A program made the position numbers and the translations under genes. From contig CM053146.1 of the NCBI GenBank assembly GCA_028571685.1, forward strand, positions 21,425,431-21,489,430: 64,000 bases of DNA, in the 5' to 3' direction. Below the pieces are notes generated by a model that saw only the letters and a list, made by a program, of their open reading frames with translations, did no database searches and was not told the DNA's origin. This document shows, in pieces, positions 10,966 to 23,340 of the stretch (positions are counted from its first letter, which is position 1; the number at the start of each line of letters is the position of its first letter). This DNA is from Heterohyrax brucei. Taxonomy: Eukaryota > Chordata > Mammalia > Hyracoidea > Procaviidae.

Positions 10966-13900
10966 GGTTTATCTTTTTTTCTCCTTTTTTAAATTATGAT
11001 TAGGTGAAAGTATAAAATCCAAATCAATTCTGCATGCCCACCTATCTGCAGCTCCATCTGCTCTCCTCACCCTGTGACAGTACATTCCTACTTTTCAATG
11101 TATATTTCTAGTATTCTCTTAATGAGCACCTGTCCCCTCCTCTGCACCCTCTTCTCTCCCATCTGGAAAGAAACCTGAAAGACCACCTCCTAAAAATGTA
11201 TAAAATCATAAAGCACGCACACCATATGCTCACATTGTGTTCCCAAGTCCAGTCCATTCTTGTCTGAAGGGATGACTTCAGTACTGGTTTCAAGTCAGAG
11301 CCAGCAGCAAGTCTAGGGGCCATGTTCCCAGGGGGCCCTCCAGGCTGTTAGACCAACAGTTCTGGTTTTTTAGAAGAGTTCATGAGCTGCACACCTCTTT
11401 TCCTCATGTCATCTCAGGAACTCTGTATTGTGTCCCCCGTCATGGCTGCATATGGTGGTAGCTGAACACTATCTGTTTCTTCTGGTCTCAAGCTGATGCG
11501 GTCTCCCATTCATATGGTCCTTCTGCCTCCTGGGCTCATTTTTCCTTGTGTCTGATATTCTTGGTCATCATCTGTTCCAGATGGGTTGAGACCATTTAGT
11601 GTACCTAAGATGGCAGCTTGCTAGCTTTTAAGACTCCAGATGCCACTCACAGATGTGGGATACAGAAGACTCTCTTAGTTAAAGAATAGTTACGTCAGTT
11701 TGACCTCGACATCCCCTGAAAACATGGTTCCCCAGGCTCCCGTCCTTGTTACTCTGTCCTTTGAAATACTGGGTTGAGTTTAGAAAACTTTTTATTTTAT
11801 GGTGTAGTCCAGTTATGCTGATTTACTCTTTCTTGTGTGCTGTCACTTCCTTCACTTAACCAAATTCCTGTCAACTATTTAATCTATGAACATTCCTCTC
11901 CCCTCCTCCCCACCCTTGTAGCTGTTAAAGATTCTTTTCTTCTGTACTTAAGTCCATTTTTAAGTCCTTGTAGCAGAGGTCTCATATAATACTTGTCCTT
12001 TTGGAGCTGACTGATTTCACTCAGTATAATATCTTCCAGTTGAAACCAGGTTATGAGATGCTTTATAAAATTATCATTGTTTTTCATTATTGCATAGTGT
12101 TTCATTGTGTATACACATCATAGTTTGTTTATCCATTTGTCTGCTGATGGGCACCTTGGTTGATTCCATCTTTTTGCTATTGCGCAGAGTGCTGCAGTAA
12201 ACATTTGTGTGCATGTACCAGTTTGTGTGCCTGCCTTAATTTCTGTAGGATATATTCCAAGCAGTGGAATTGCTGGATCATATGGTATTTCTATTTCTAG
12301 CTTTTTAAGAAAGTGTCAACTTGCTTTCCAAAGAGGCTATACCATTTTGCATTCCCAGCAGGAGTGTAGGAGAGTTTTGATCTCTCCACAGCCTCTCTAG
12401 CATTTGTTGTTTTGTGTTTTGGGGATTATTGCCAACCTCATTGGGATGCGATGATATCTCATTGTAGTTTTGATTTGGATTTCTCTAATAGCTAATGATT
12501 GTGAGCGTTTCCTCATGTGTCTTTTGGCTGCCTGGATGTCTTCTTTGGTGAAGTGTCTGTCTATCTCCTTTGCCCATTACTTAATTGGATTATTTACCTT
12601 TCTGTTGTTGATATTTTGCAGTACCGTGTAGACTACTGAAATCAGATGTCAATCTGACATGTAGTTGCCAAATACAGTTTTCCCATCCTGTAGGTAGTCT
12701 TTTAACTCTCTTAATAAAGTCTTTGGATGAGCATAAGTGTTTGATTTTTAGTAGTTCCCGTTTACCTATCTTCTCTTCTGTGGTTTGTGCCTTGGTGGCC
12801 AGATTTTGTAGTCTAAGCCGTGTATTAGAGCTTCCATCATTGTCCCTGTTTTTTCTGCATAATCTTTGTTATTTTAGGTTTGATATTTAAGTCTTTGGTC
12901 CCTTTTGAGTTAGTTTTTATGTAAGGTGCGAGACATGGGTCTTGCTTCAGTTTTTTGCAGATGGATATCCAATTTTGCCAGCACCATGTGTTAAAGAGAC
13001 TGTTTTTAACCCAGTTTACAACCTTTGTGCCTTTGTCAAATATCAACTATTCACAAGAGGATGATGATATTTCTGGGGTCTCAGTGCTGTTCTATTGGTC
13101 TATATGTCTCTTTTTGTACCAGTACCAGGCTGTTTTGACTACCGTGGCAGTGTAATAGGTTCTAAGGTCGGATAATGTGAGGCCTCCCATTGGGTCCCTC
13201 TTCTTCAGTAGTGCTTTACTTAGCGAGGGTTTCTTCCCTTTCCAAACAAAGTTGGTGCTGTGTTTCTCCATTTCATTAAAAAATAACACTAGAATTTGTA
13301 TTGGGATTGCATTGTATATGTAGATCACTTTTGGATAAAATAGCCATTTTCACAATATGAAGTCTTCCTATCCATGAGCAAGGTAGATTTCTCGACTTAT
13401 GTAAGTCTCTTTTGGTTCCTTACAGTAGAGTCTTGTGATTTTCTCTGCTTGGGTCTCTTACTTCTCTGGTTAGATTTATTCCTAGGTATTTTGTCTTGTT
13501 GGGGGTTATAGTAAATGATATTGATTTGGTGATTTCCTCTTTAATGATCTTTTTGTTGGTGTAAAGGAATCCTAGTGATTTATTTACACTTACGTTATGT
13601 CCTAACACTTTGCTGAACTCTTCTATTAATTTCAGTAGTCTATTTATGGATTCTTTAGGGTTCTCTGTGTATACAATCACATCATCTGCAAACAGGGAGA
13701 TTTTTGCTTTTTCTTTATTGATGTGGCTACCCTTTATTTCTTTGTCTTGTCTGATTGCTCAGGCCAGAACCTCTAGCACAGTGTTGAGTAAAAGTAGTGA
13801 TAGTGGGCATCCTTGTCTGGTTCCCATTCTCAGGGGGAATTCTTTCAGTTTCTCTCCATTCATGATGATGTAGGTGGTTGGCTTTGCATAGATGCCCCTT

Positions 13901-14107
13901 ATTGCATCGATGAATTTCCATTCTATTCCTACCTTGCTGAGAGTTTTTAACATGAATGGTTGTTGGACTTCGTCAAATGCTTTTTCTGAATCAGTTGACA
14001 AAACCAAGTGATTCTTTTCCTGTAAGTTATTTGTGTTTGATGATATTAATTGTTTTTCTGATGTTGAACCAAACTTGCATCCCTGGTATGAATCCAACTT
14101 GGTCGTG
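10966..14107 (-). mobile_element. L1 fragment A (3' UTR and ORF2 3' half)
   Basis: Minus-strand L1. The 3' UTR covers roughly 10966-11880. ORF2 follows from its C-terminus (11884-12105, with the MKHYAIMKNN motif) up to the reverse-transcriptase core (about 13400-14107). The core keeps GTRQGCPLS and FADD (13692-13681). The frame is broken in several places by stops and shifts. The copy ends abruptly at 14107, exactly at a palindromic junction with the next L1. Confidence 0.9.
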
Positions 14108-14139
14108 ATAAAGGTTTTATATATATATAAAACCTTTAT
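14108..14139. repeat. 32-bp perfect palindrome at L1 junction
   Basis: The two arms are ATAAAGG-TTTT and AAAA-CCTTTAT around a TA-repeat centre. All 32 bases pair, and symmetry stops at G14107/G14140. It marks the join between L1 fragment A and the nearly full-length L1 to its right. Confidence 0.95.
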
Positions 14140-17100
14140 GTACATTCCCTTATAAATACATATGCTCACTTATATGTAGCTCCAACTGCTCTCCCTGCCT
14201 TGTGACAGCACACCCCTCTTCTCTGCTCCATACATGTTCTATCCTCCCAACAGTCTCCTATCCCCTCCTCTCTACCCACTCCCCTTCCTCCAGCAAGAGG
14301 TCACCAGGATGACATCCCATGGATGCATAGAACCATAAAATTCCCACAAGATATGGACCATCAGTTGTGGTCTTTTAGTGGAGATCTCAGGGCGCACCTC
14401 TATTCTCTTGTTGCCAGTGAGACTCAGCTTCATGAGCTCCATCTTGGCTATCACTGGTGGTGGCTGGGCACCATCCAGTTCCTGGTCATGAGTCGATGTA
14501 GAGACCCACATGAATGGGTCTTCTGGGTTCTCTTTTCCCCATGTCGTTCTTGTCCTCAGTGATCATCCATTCCTGTTGAGTTGGGAGCATTTGATGTACC
14601 CTCAGATGGCAGCTTGGGAGCTTTAAAGACCCCAGACGCCACTCACCGATGAGAGGTGCAGAGAGTCCTCATTAGCAAAATGCTAGCTGTGCCAATTGGC
14701 CTCGGTTTCGCCTGAGAGCATGGTCCCCAACCCCCTCCCCAGCTACTCTGTCTTTCTAATATTGGGATAAGATGGGAAGAGTACTCAAATTGTGTTGAAG
14801 TCCAGTTATTATTAATCTTCTTTCTAATGTGTGCTATCACTGATTTCACCCGACCAAATTTCTACTAACTAATCTAACCCCCTTCCTCCCCACCCTTGCA
14901 GCTGTCAGAGTCTTTTCTTATATACATGAGTCTGTTTTTAAGTTCTTATCGTAGGGGTCTCATACAATATTTGTCCTTTTGTTGCTGACTACTTTCACTC
15001 AACATAATGTCCTCCTGTTGAAACCAGGTTAAGAGATGTTTCCTGCTATCATCGTTGTTCTTTATCATTGCACAGTGTTTCATTGATTATATATACCATA
15101 GTTTACCTATCCATTCCTCTGTTGTTGGGCATCTGGGTTGATTCTGTCTTTTTGCTATTGTGACTGTGCTGAGATGAACATTTGTTTGCATATATCAGTT
15201 GATGTGAATGGCTTTGATTCTGTAGGATATATTCCAAACAGTGGAATTACTGGGTCAAATGCTATATCGATATCCATTTTTTGAAGGGAGTGCCAGGTTG
15301 CTTTCCAAAGAGGCTGCACCATTTTGCAATCCCATCAACAGCGTAGGAGAGTTCCAATCTCCCCACAACCTCTCCAGCATTTGTTGTTTTGCATTTTTTT
15401 GGATCATGGCCAACCTTGTTGGGGTCAGATGGCATCTCATTGTTGTTTTGATCTGAATTTTTTTAATAGACAATGATTGTGAGCATGTCCGCATGTGTTT
15501 TTTGACAGCATGGATCTCCTTTTTAGGGAAGTGTCTGTCTATCTCCTTTGCCCATTGCTTAATTGGATGATTTATCTTTTTCTTACTGGTATTTTGTAGT
15601 ACCTTACAGATTATGGAGATCAGGTATTGGTCTGACATAGAATTGCCAAATATTTTTTCCTATTCTGTAAGTGGCCTTTTAATTCTATTAATAAAGTCTC
15701 TGGATGAGCAAATGTAATTGATTTTTAGTAGTTCCCATTTATCTATTTTCTCTTGTGATGATTATGGTTTTGTTTGACAGATTGTGAAATCTGTCTATGT
15801 TGTGCATTAAACCTTCCATTGTTGATCCTACTCTCTCTTGGATGAGCTTTATTGTTTTAGATTTGCTATTTAGGTCTTTTATCCAGTTTGAGTTGGTTTT
15901 TGTATAAGGAGTAAGATATGGGTCTTGTTTCAATTTATTGCAGATGGATATCCAATTTTGCCAGCACCATTTGTTGAAAAGATTGTTTTTACACTAGTTT
16001 AATGTCATAGGGACTTTGTCAAATATCAACTGTTCATACACTGATGATGTAATTTCTGGGGTCTCAGTTCTCTTCCACTGATCTATCTATCTGTCTGTCT
16101 GTTTTTGTTCCAGTACCAGGCTGTTTTGACTACTGTGGCAGTATAATAGGTTCTAAGGTTGGGTGATGAGAGGCCTCCCAGTGTTTTCTTCTTCTTTAGT
16201 AATGCTTTACTTATCTAGGGCTTCTTCTCTTTCTAGACGAAGTTGGTAATTTGTTCCTCTATCTCATTAAAAAATGTCACTGGAACTTGTCTTGGGATTG
16301 CATTATATAAGTAAGTTGCTTTGGGTAAAATAGACATTTTCACAATGTTAACTCTTCCTATCTATGAGCAGGGTAGGTTTCTCCATTTATGTAAGTCTCT
16401 CTTAGTTTCTTGTAGTAAGGTCTTGTAGTTCTCTTTGTAAAGGTCTGTTATTTCTCTGGTTAAATTTATTCCTAGGTACTTTATCTTGTTAGGGGCTGTA
16501 GTAAATTGTCTTGACTTGGTGATTTCTACCTTAATAATCTTGTTTTTGGTATAAAGGAATTGTACTGATTTACTTATGTTTATCTTGTATCCTGAGACTG
16601 CCAAACTCATCTATCAGTTTGAGTAGTTTCCTTATGTATTCTTTGGGATTATCTGCATATACAATCATATTATCTGCAAATAGGGAGATTTTTAGTTCCT
16701 CTTTGCTGACGCAGATGCCCTTTATTCCTTGGTCTTGTCTAATTTATGGCTAGAACTTCTAGTACAAGGTTGAATAGGAGAGGTGAGAGTGGGCATCCTT
16801 GTCTAGTTCCTGTTCTCAAGGGAAACTGTTTGAGTCTCTCTGCATTCAGTATGATGTAGGCAGTTGCCAAGCCAAGCCAGTTAGCTTTGTATAAATGGCC
16901 CTTATTGCATTGAGGAACTGGCCATCTATTCCTATTTTGCTGAGAGTTATTAGCATGAATGGGTATTGGACTTAATCAAATGCCTTTTCTGCATCAATAG
17001 ACAAGATTCGGTGATTCTTGTCTTTATGTTATTTATGTGGTTGATCACATTGTTTTTCTGATGTTGAACCAGGCCTGCATACTTGGTATGAATCCAACTT

Positions 17101-20100
17101 GGTCATGATGGATAATTTTTTTGATATGTTGTTGTATTCTATTGGCAAGAATTCTGTTGAAGATTTTTGTATGTAGATTCATGAGTGATATCGGTCTGCA
17201 GTTCTCCTTTTTGTTGTGTCTTTCCCTGGCTTTGGTATCACGGTTATGCTGGCTTCATAGAATGAATTTGGGAGTATTCCATCCCTTTTTTATACTCTGA
17301 AACAGTCTCAGTAGAATTGGAGATAACTCTTCTCTAAAAGCTTGGTAGAATTCTGCAGTGAAGCCATCTGGGCCAGGCTTTTTTTGGTTGGCAGTTTTTT
17401 GATAACTTTTTCAATCTCTTCCTTTGTGATGGGTTTATTAAGTTGTTGTGCTTCAACTTGTGATAATTTTCGTAGGTGATAAGAATCAAGGAATTTGTCC
17501 ATTTCCTCTAAGTTTTCAAATTTGTTAGAATACAGTCTTTCATAGTGTTCAGCTATGATATTTTTGATTTCTGTTGGATCTGTTGTGACAATCCCCCTCT
17601 CATTTCTTACTTGGGTTATTTTTTTCCTTCCTGTTTTTATTTAGTAAGTTTAGCCAATAGTTTGTCAATTTTGTTGATCTTTTCAAAAAACCAGCTTTTG
17701 GTCTTTTCAATGTTTTTCAATTGTTCTTCTATTCTCTGATTCATTTAGTTCTGCTCTGATCTTTATGATCTGTTTTCGTCTGGTGCCTGAGGGGTTCCTC
17801 TGTTGTTCTCTCTCTACTTGTTCAAGCTGTAGGGTCAGCTCTTTGATTTGGTTTCTTTCTTCTTTTCAGATATGTGCATTTGTGGAGATAAACTGACCCC
17901 TGACCACTGCTGTGGCTGTATACCGTAGGTTCTGGTAGGAAGTGTTTTTGTTCTCATTGGAATCCATGAATTTCTTTATTTCATCCTTGATTTCTTCTAT
18001 ATTCAGTTTCAATGCATTCCACTTTCCATCTACGCTTTTACTGCTACTGATTTCGACTTCTATGGCTTTATGATCTGAAAAGATGCTTTGCATTAATTCA
18101 ATGGTATGGGTTTTGTTGAGAATTGCTTTATGTCCTAACACATAGTCTAATCTGGAGAATGTTTCATGTGCACTGGAGATGAAGGTGTAGTTGTCCACTA
18201 ATGGACAGAAAATTCTGTATATGTCAATGAGGTCTTCTGTGTCTTCATTGAGCTTTTTTTTTCTAGATGATCTGTCCAATATTGAGAGGGGAGTGTTGAA
18301 GTCTCCCACTATTATTGTGGAGTGATCTATCTGCTTTTTGAGTGGTCAGTGTTCCTTCGACGTATTTAGGTGCTCTAATATTAGGTGCATAAATATTTAA
18401 TATTGTTAAGTCCTGCTTGTGTATTAAATCTTTCAGCAATAAATAGTGTCCATCTTTGTCCATGATGGTGGGTTTTACATGAAAATTAATTGCCACACCT
18501 GCTCTTTTTTCTTCATTGTTAGCTTGATATGTGTTCTTCCATCCTTTGATTTTCAGTTTGTTCCTATCTTTAAGTCTAAGGTGAGTTTCTTGCAGGCTAC
18601 ATATAGATGGGTCATTTCTTTTGATCCAAGATGTCACTCGATGTCTCTTTACTGGAGCATTCAGTCCATTCACATTCAATGTAATTATTGATAGGTGTAC
18701 GTTCAGTGCTGCCATTGTGATATGCTTATTTTTGTGTTGATGTTTTCTCTGTTGTTTTTATTAATCTGTTCTGCAACCTTCTTCTTTGTAAGTTGATTTT
18801 TCACTTTTTCAGGGTTGGTTTTGTGGTTGTTGAGACTCCTGTATTACATTTCTTAATACAGTATGTCGCTTTTTTATTATACTTTATGACTGCCCCTATG
18901 ATCCCACTTAATATACTGTATATAAACCCAATTTTGATTGCTATCAGTCTTGTCAACTTCCTCTTTATCTGGAAGGACTATAATGACTGTAGTACATCCT
19001 TATTTTTAATATGATGATATCATAGTTTACATGATATGATCACTACATGATATCACTACATCATTACATGATACGATCACTAAATCATTTCTTTCACTAT
19101 TATAGCTTTTATTGTATTTGGAGCCTTCCCTAACTGAGTAGGATTCTGGATAATGTGTCCTTCTAAAATTGTTCTTCCAAGCCAGGAGATTCCTTCAGTA
19201 TTTCTTGTAGCTTTGGTTTGGTTTTTACAAAGTCTCTGAGTTTCTGTTTATCTGTGAATGTCTTCATTTCATTTTCATATTTGAAAGATAGTTTTGCAGG
19301 ATATATGATTCTTGGTTGGAAGTTCTTCTCCTTCAAAGCTTTAAATGTGTCATGCTACTGTCTCTGTGCCAGCATCGTTTCTGCTGAGAAATCCGATAAA
19401 AGCCTGAAAGTTATCTTTGCTTTGAGTCTTGCTGCCTTTAAGAGTTTCTGCTTATGTTTCATTTTGTTAAGCTTGATTGTGATATGTCTTGGAGTCTTTC
19501 TATTGAAATCTATATTGAGTAGTGTTTGATATGTATCTCGGATATCTATAGTCTCTTCTTCCATGGTTTCTGGGAAGTTTTCTGTCTGCAGCTCAGCAAC
19601 AATACTCTCTGTGTTCTCCGGTGTCTTGCCCTGTTCAGGAACTCCAATTAATCATAGATTATTCTTCTTAATAGTGTCCCACATGCTTCTTAATGCTTCT
19701 TCATTTCTTCTTGTTTCTTTTTTTTGATTTCTCGTTGTAAATGCTGGAGTGAGTTGTTTTCCAAATTAGAAATTCCCTTTTCTATTTGTTCCGTTTTGTT
19801 TTCTTGACTTTCAATTGAAGTTTCTATGTCTTTGATTTTGTTCTTGATCTGTTAGATTTCCAAGTACTGGTGTTCCATCAGATTGAACAGGTTGCTTAAT
19901 TTTTCATTTTTCTCTTCTGTATTTTGTATAAGGTCTAGGAGGGCTCTCTATATAATCCTTTTGTATTCACCTTCTGATATTTTCAGAAAAGCTTCTTTGT
20001 CTGGGAAGTTCTGAGGTGGCTTCTTTTGGGGCAGTCTCATGCCATGGGTGATTGCTGGGTTACCGTCTTTTCCAAAGTTTGTTGCTGTTTGGGCTTCATG

Positions 20101-21147
20101 TGGGTCAATAGAGGCTGGGAGAGATGCTGTGAAGATGGACCACAGTTGTTTATCTAGGCCATCTTAAAATGAAAAGTAAAAAGTATTTGACAACTTCCAA
20201 AGTCAGTCAGGTTTTCAGGTGTATATGTTCTTCTTCCCAGCTGGCAAAGTAAGCACCTCTATATTGAACCCCAGATGTTATAAACTAGCTCAAAATCCAG
20301 TAAGGCTACTGGCCTGCTGGCCTCTGCTGTAGGCAATACTGTGTAGAATTCTCCTTTTCTGTTGGAAAAGCAGTCTCTTCTGGGTGGGCACTGCCTCTCA
20401 GGCCAGGAATTAGGTCCAGATGAAGCTTCCTTATGGATTACTCTGCCTCCCAGTGAAACAAGATGGTGTACTGCACAGGCTCACCAGCTGACTGGGACCA
20501 GGCTCCCAGAGGAAAGAGAGGTCAAGAGTGCTGAAATGCCCAGAGTCCATGGCCTCTGCCATTGGGCCCCAGCGCCAGGCAACACTGTGCAAAACACCGC
20601 CTCCCTGCCAGAAAAGCACTCTACCCCTGGCAGGTGCCACCTGCCAGCCTAGGAACCAAGTCCAGCCGGGGCCTTTGTCTGGGCTTCTCCATTTCCCAGT
20701 GGATCAAGATGGTGTCCTGCACAAGCGTATGTGTACAGCTACCACATGGCAGAGGCAGAAAGATAGGCCAGAGGAGCCAAGATGTATAGAGTCCAAAGCC
20801 AGGCTCTCAGAACCTGGCAATTACGCTTGCCAGTCGCACCAGCAATGTGTCCGAGACCAGCAGCTAGTCAAGTCCCAGCTCTGCCTGCCAGCTAAGACAG
20901 AGGAAAAAAAAAAAATCAAAATGGTGAGTTACCTTCAGTCTGTGCAAGCCTCTGTTCATCAAGAGTGGGGTCAGTGAAAAAGTGGAGGTTTTGCATTCAG
21001 TGGTATGAAGTCAAACTTAACATCCCTATGTTGCATCCCAGGGCTCACTAGGTGTCCAGAAGTCTCTGTTTAATTATCATTTCAGGTTTTGGTTTTCAGA
21101 GGGATTTAGGGAGACATGCGTTTAGTCTGCTTTATTGACTCCACCTG
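14140..21147 (-). mobile_element. L1 copy B, nearly full length, inactive
   Basis: Minus-strand element of about 7 kb. Its parts are a 3' UTR (14140 to about 14880), ORF2 (about 18715 down to 14890; endonuclease start MAALNVHLSIITLNVNG near 18715), an inter-ORF gap, ORF1 (start near 20101, RRM-like part near 19355-19564), and a 5' UTR of about 1 kb to 21147. Its first bases, read on the minus strand, align with the 5' end of the plus-strand L1 at 58.8 kb (ggtggagtca). ORF2 is split by stops and frameshifts. The polymerase motif reads FADN (16680-16669) and not FADD, so one of the two catalytic aspartates is lost. It is a dead copy. Confidence 0.88.
19015..19085. repeat. Short imperfect tandem repeat in L1 copy B
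   Basis: Several units resembling 'acatgatatgatcact' follow each other. They lie between ORF1 and ORF2 of L1 copy B and look like a local expansion. Confidence 0.6.
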
Positions 21148-22500
21148 TCAAATTTTTTCTTTTGTAGGTTTAGCCAATGGTTTATCAATTTTTTTTTTAT
21201 CTTTTCAAAAAGCCAGCTTTTGGTTTTGTTAATTCTTTCAATGGTTTTTGTATTCTCTAATTCATTTAGTTATGCTCTAATTTTTATTATCTGTTTTCTT
21301 TTGCTGCCCCAGGGTTTCTTTTGCTGTTTTCTTTCTTCTTGTTCAAGTCATAATGTTAATTCTTTGGCTTGAGCCCTTTCTTCATTCCAGATGTGTGCAT
21401 TTATAGAGATAAATTGACCTCTGAGTGCTGCTTCTGCTGTATCCCACAGGTTCTGGTAGGATGTGTTTTCATTCTTATTTGATTATGTGAATTTATGTAC
21501 TGTATTTTTGATTTCTTCTATAATGCATGGATTTTGAGCAAGGTGTTGTTCAGTTTCCATGAGTTTGAATTTCTTCCTATCTTCCTTCTGCTATTTATTT
21601 CAACTTTTATAGCTCTGTGGTCCAAGAAGATGCTTTGCCATAATTCAGTGGTTTGGATTTTGTTGAGGCTGGCTTTATGATGTAATATATTGTCTATTAT
21701 GGGAAATGTTCCATGTGCATTGGAAAAGAAGGTGTATTTATTTTGTTGTTGGTGAAAAGTTCTGTATACATTGATGAGGTGTATTTGGTTGAGTGACAAA
21801 AGAAGATCTGTATCTTTATTGAGCTGTTTTCTGGATGACCTGTCCCTTACTGAAAGAAGAGTGTTGAAGTTTCCTACTATTATTGTGGAATGATTTATCT
21901 CATTTTTCAATGTTGTCAGTGTTTGTTCAATGTATTTAGATACTCCGGTATTGGGAGCATAGATATTTAATATTTTCATATCCTGCTTTTGTATTGAACT
22001 TCGAAGCAATTAATAGTGACCATCCTTGTCCACGATGATGGCAGATTTCACATTAAGGTCTATTTTATCTAAGATTAGTAATGCCACTCCTGTTCTTCTT
22101 TGCATGTTGTTAGCTTGGTATATATTTTTTCATCCTTTGATTTTCAGTTTATTCATATCTTTGAGTCTAAGGTGTATTTCTTGTAAGCAGCATATAGACC
22201 AATCATGTTGTTTGATCCAAGCTGTTATTCTCTGCCTCTTAATTGGAACATTCAATCTATTTACATTGAGTGTGATTATTGATAGATACGTGTTTAGTGC
22301 TGTCATTTTGGTGCCTTTATTTTTATGTTGTTGATGTTTTCTTTCTTCCACTTAATATTCTCTTTGGGTTGTTTTTCTTTATGGGTATTCTTTTTATCTT
22401 TTTCAGTTGGTTTTGTGCCTGTTGAGACTCTTGCATTATATGTCTTTTTTTGTAGTAGGAAAATCTTTCACAAGTTTTCCACGTCAGAGTAGAGCTAATA
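21148..22500 (-). mobile_element. L1 fragment C (endonuclease region)
   Basis: Minus-strand ORF2 N-terminal part. The ORF2 start (MTALNTYLSIITLNVN) is near 22308, and the endonuclease region continues down to about 21150. Relative to L1 copy B, the segment between the end of fragment A and the start of C is only about 530 bp. A and C may therefore be the two halves of one older L1 split by B, with a small loss at the join. Confidence 0.85.
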
Positions 22501-22836
22501 AGATTCTGCATCCTCTTTGAGATTGCAACAAATCTTTAGCATTTTGTTTGCAATGATGATATTTTGTTGTTGATCAAAACTTGAATGTAGTATGCACATT
22601 GTTTGGCTTGGTCAATATACAATATTATCTATAAACATTTATTCATGCCTTTCCTTTGATATGCCCCATATGACTCTGCACAGAACTATTACATTTTTCC
22701 TAATGTCAAAATGGTCAGAACTTCACCAGGGGGAACCCCTTTCAACCACCTCTTTTATTATTTAAAAAGCCAAGCCAGCCAAGTCCCATCGAGTTAGATC
22801 CAAAAACAGACCATATATTTTTGGAAGCATACTGGC
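22501..22836. other. Anonymous intergenic sequence
   Basis: A possible AfroSINE scrap (reverse) lies near 22770-22812. Nothing else is recognised. Confidence 0.35.
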
Positions 22837-23340
22837 TGTCATGGATTGAACTATATCACCCCCAAAAATCTGTCATCTTGGCTAGGTCATGATTTCCAGT
22901 TTTGTATGATTGTCTACCATTCTATCATCTGATGTGTTTTCCCTATGTGTTGTAAGTCCTATTACTATAGTGTAATGAGATAGATTAGTGGCAGCTATAC
23001 TGATGAGGTCTACAAGATTAGATAGAGTCATAAGGTAATCTTTTTTGAAATATAAGAGAGAGAACAAGCAGAGAGACAAGAGACTTCATACCACCAAGAA
23101 ACCAGCACAGGCAACAGGTATTTTGGACCTGAGGTTCCTGTGCTGAGATGCTCCCAGACCATGGAAGGCTGATGTCAATGAACTTCCTCCAGAGCCAACG
23201 GAGAAAGAAAGCCTTCCTTTGGAGACGACACACTGAATTTGGACTTGTAGCCTATTAGACAGTGAGAGAATAAGTTTCTTTTTGTTAAAGCCATCCACTT
23301 GTGCTATTTTTTTTTAAAGCAGCACTAGATGACCAAGGCA
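22837..23340 (+). mobile_element. MaLR-like solo LTR (copy 3)
   Basis: It starts TGTCATGGATTGAA and ends GATGACCAAGGCA. The 3' part contains 'aagccatccacttgtgctat'. Flanks CTGGC and CCAGC are only a weak target-duplication candidate (3 of 5 match). Confidence 0.85.
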
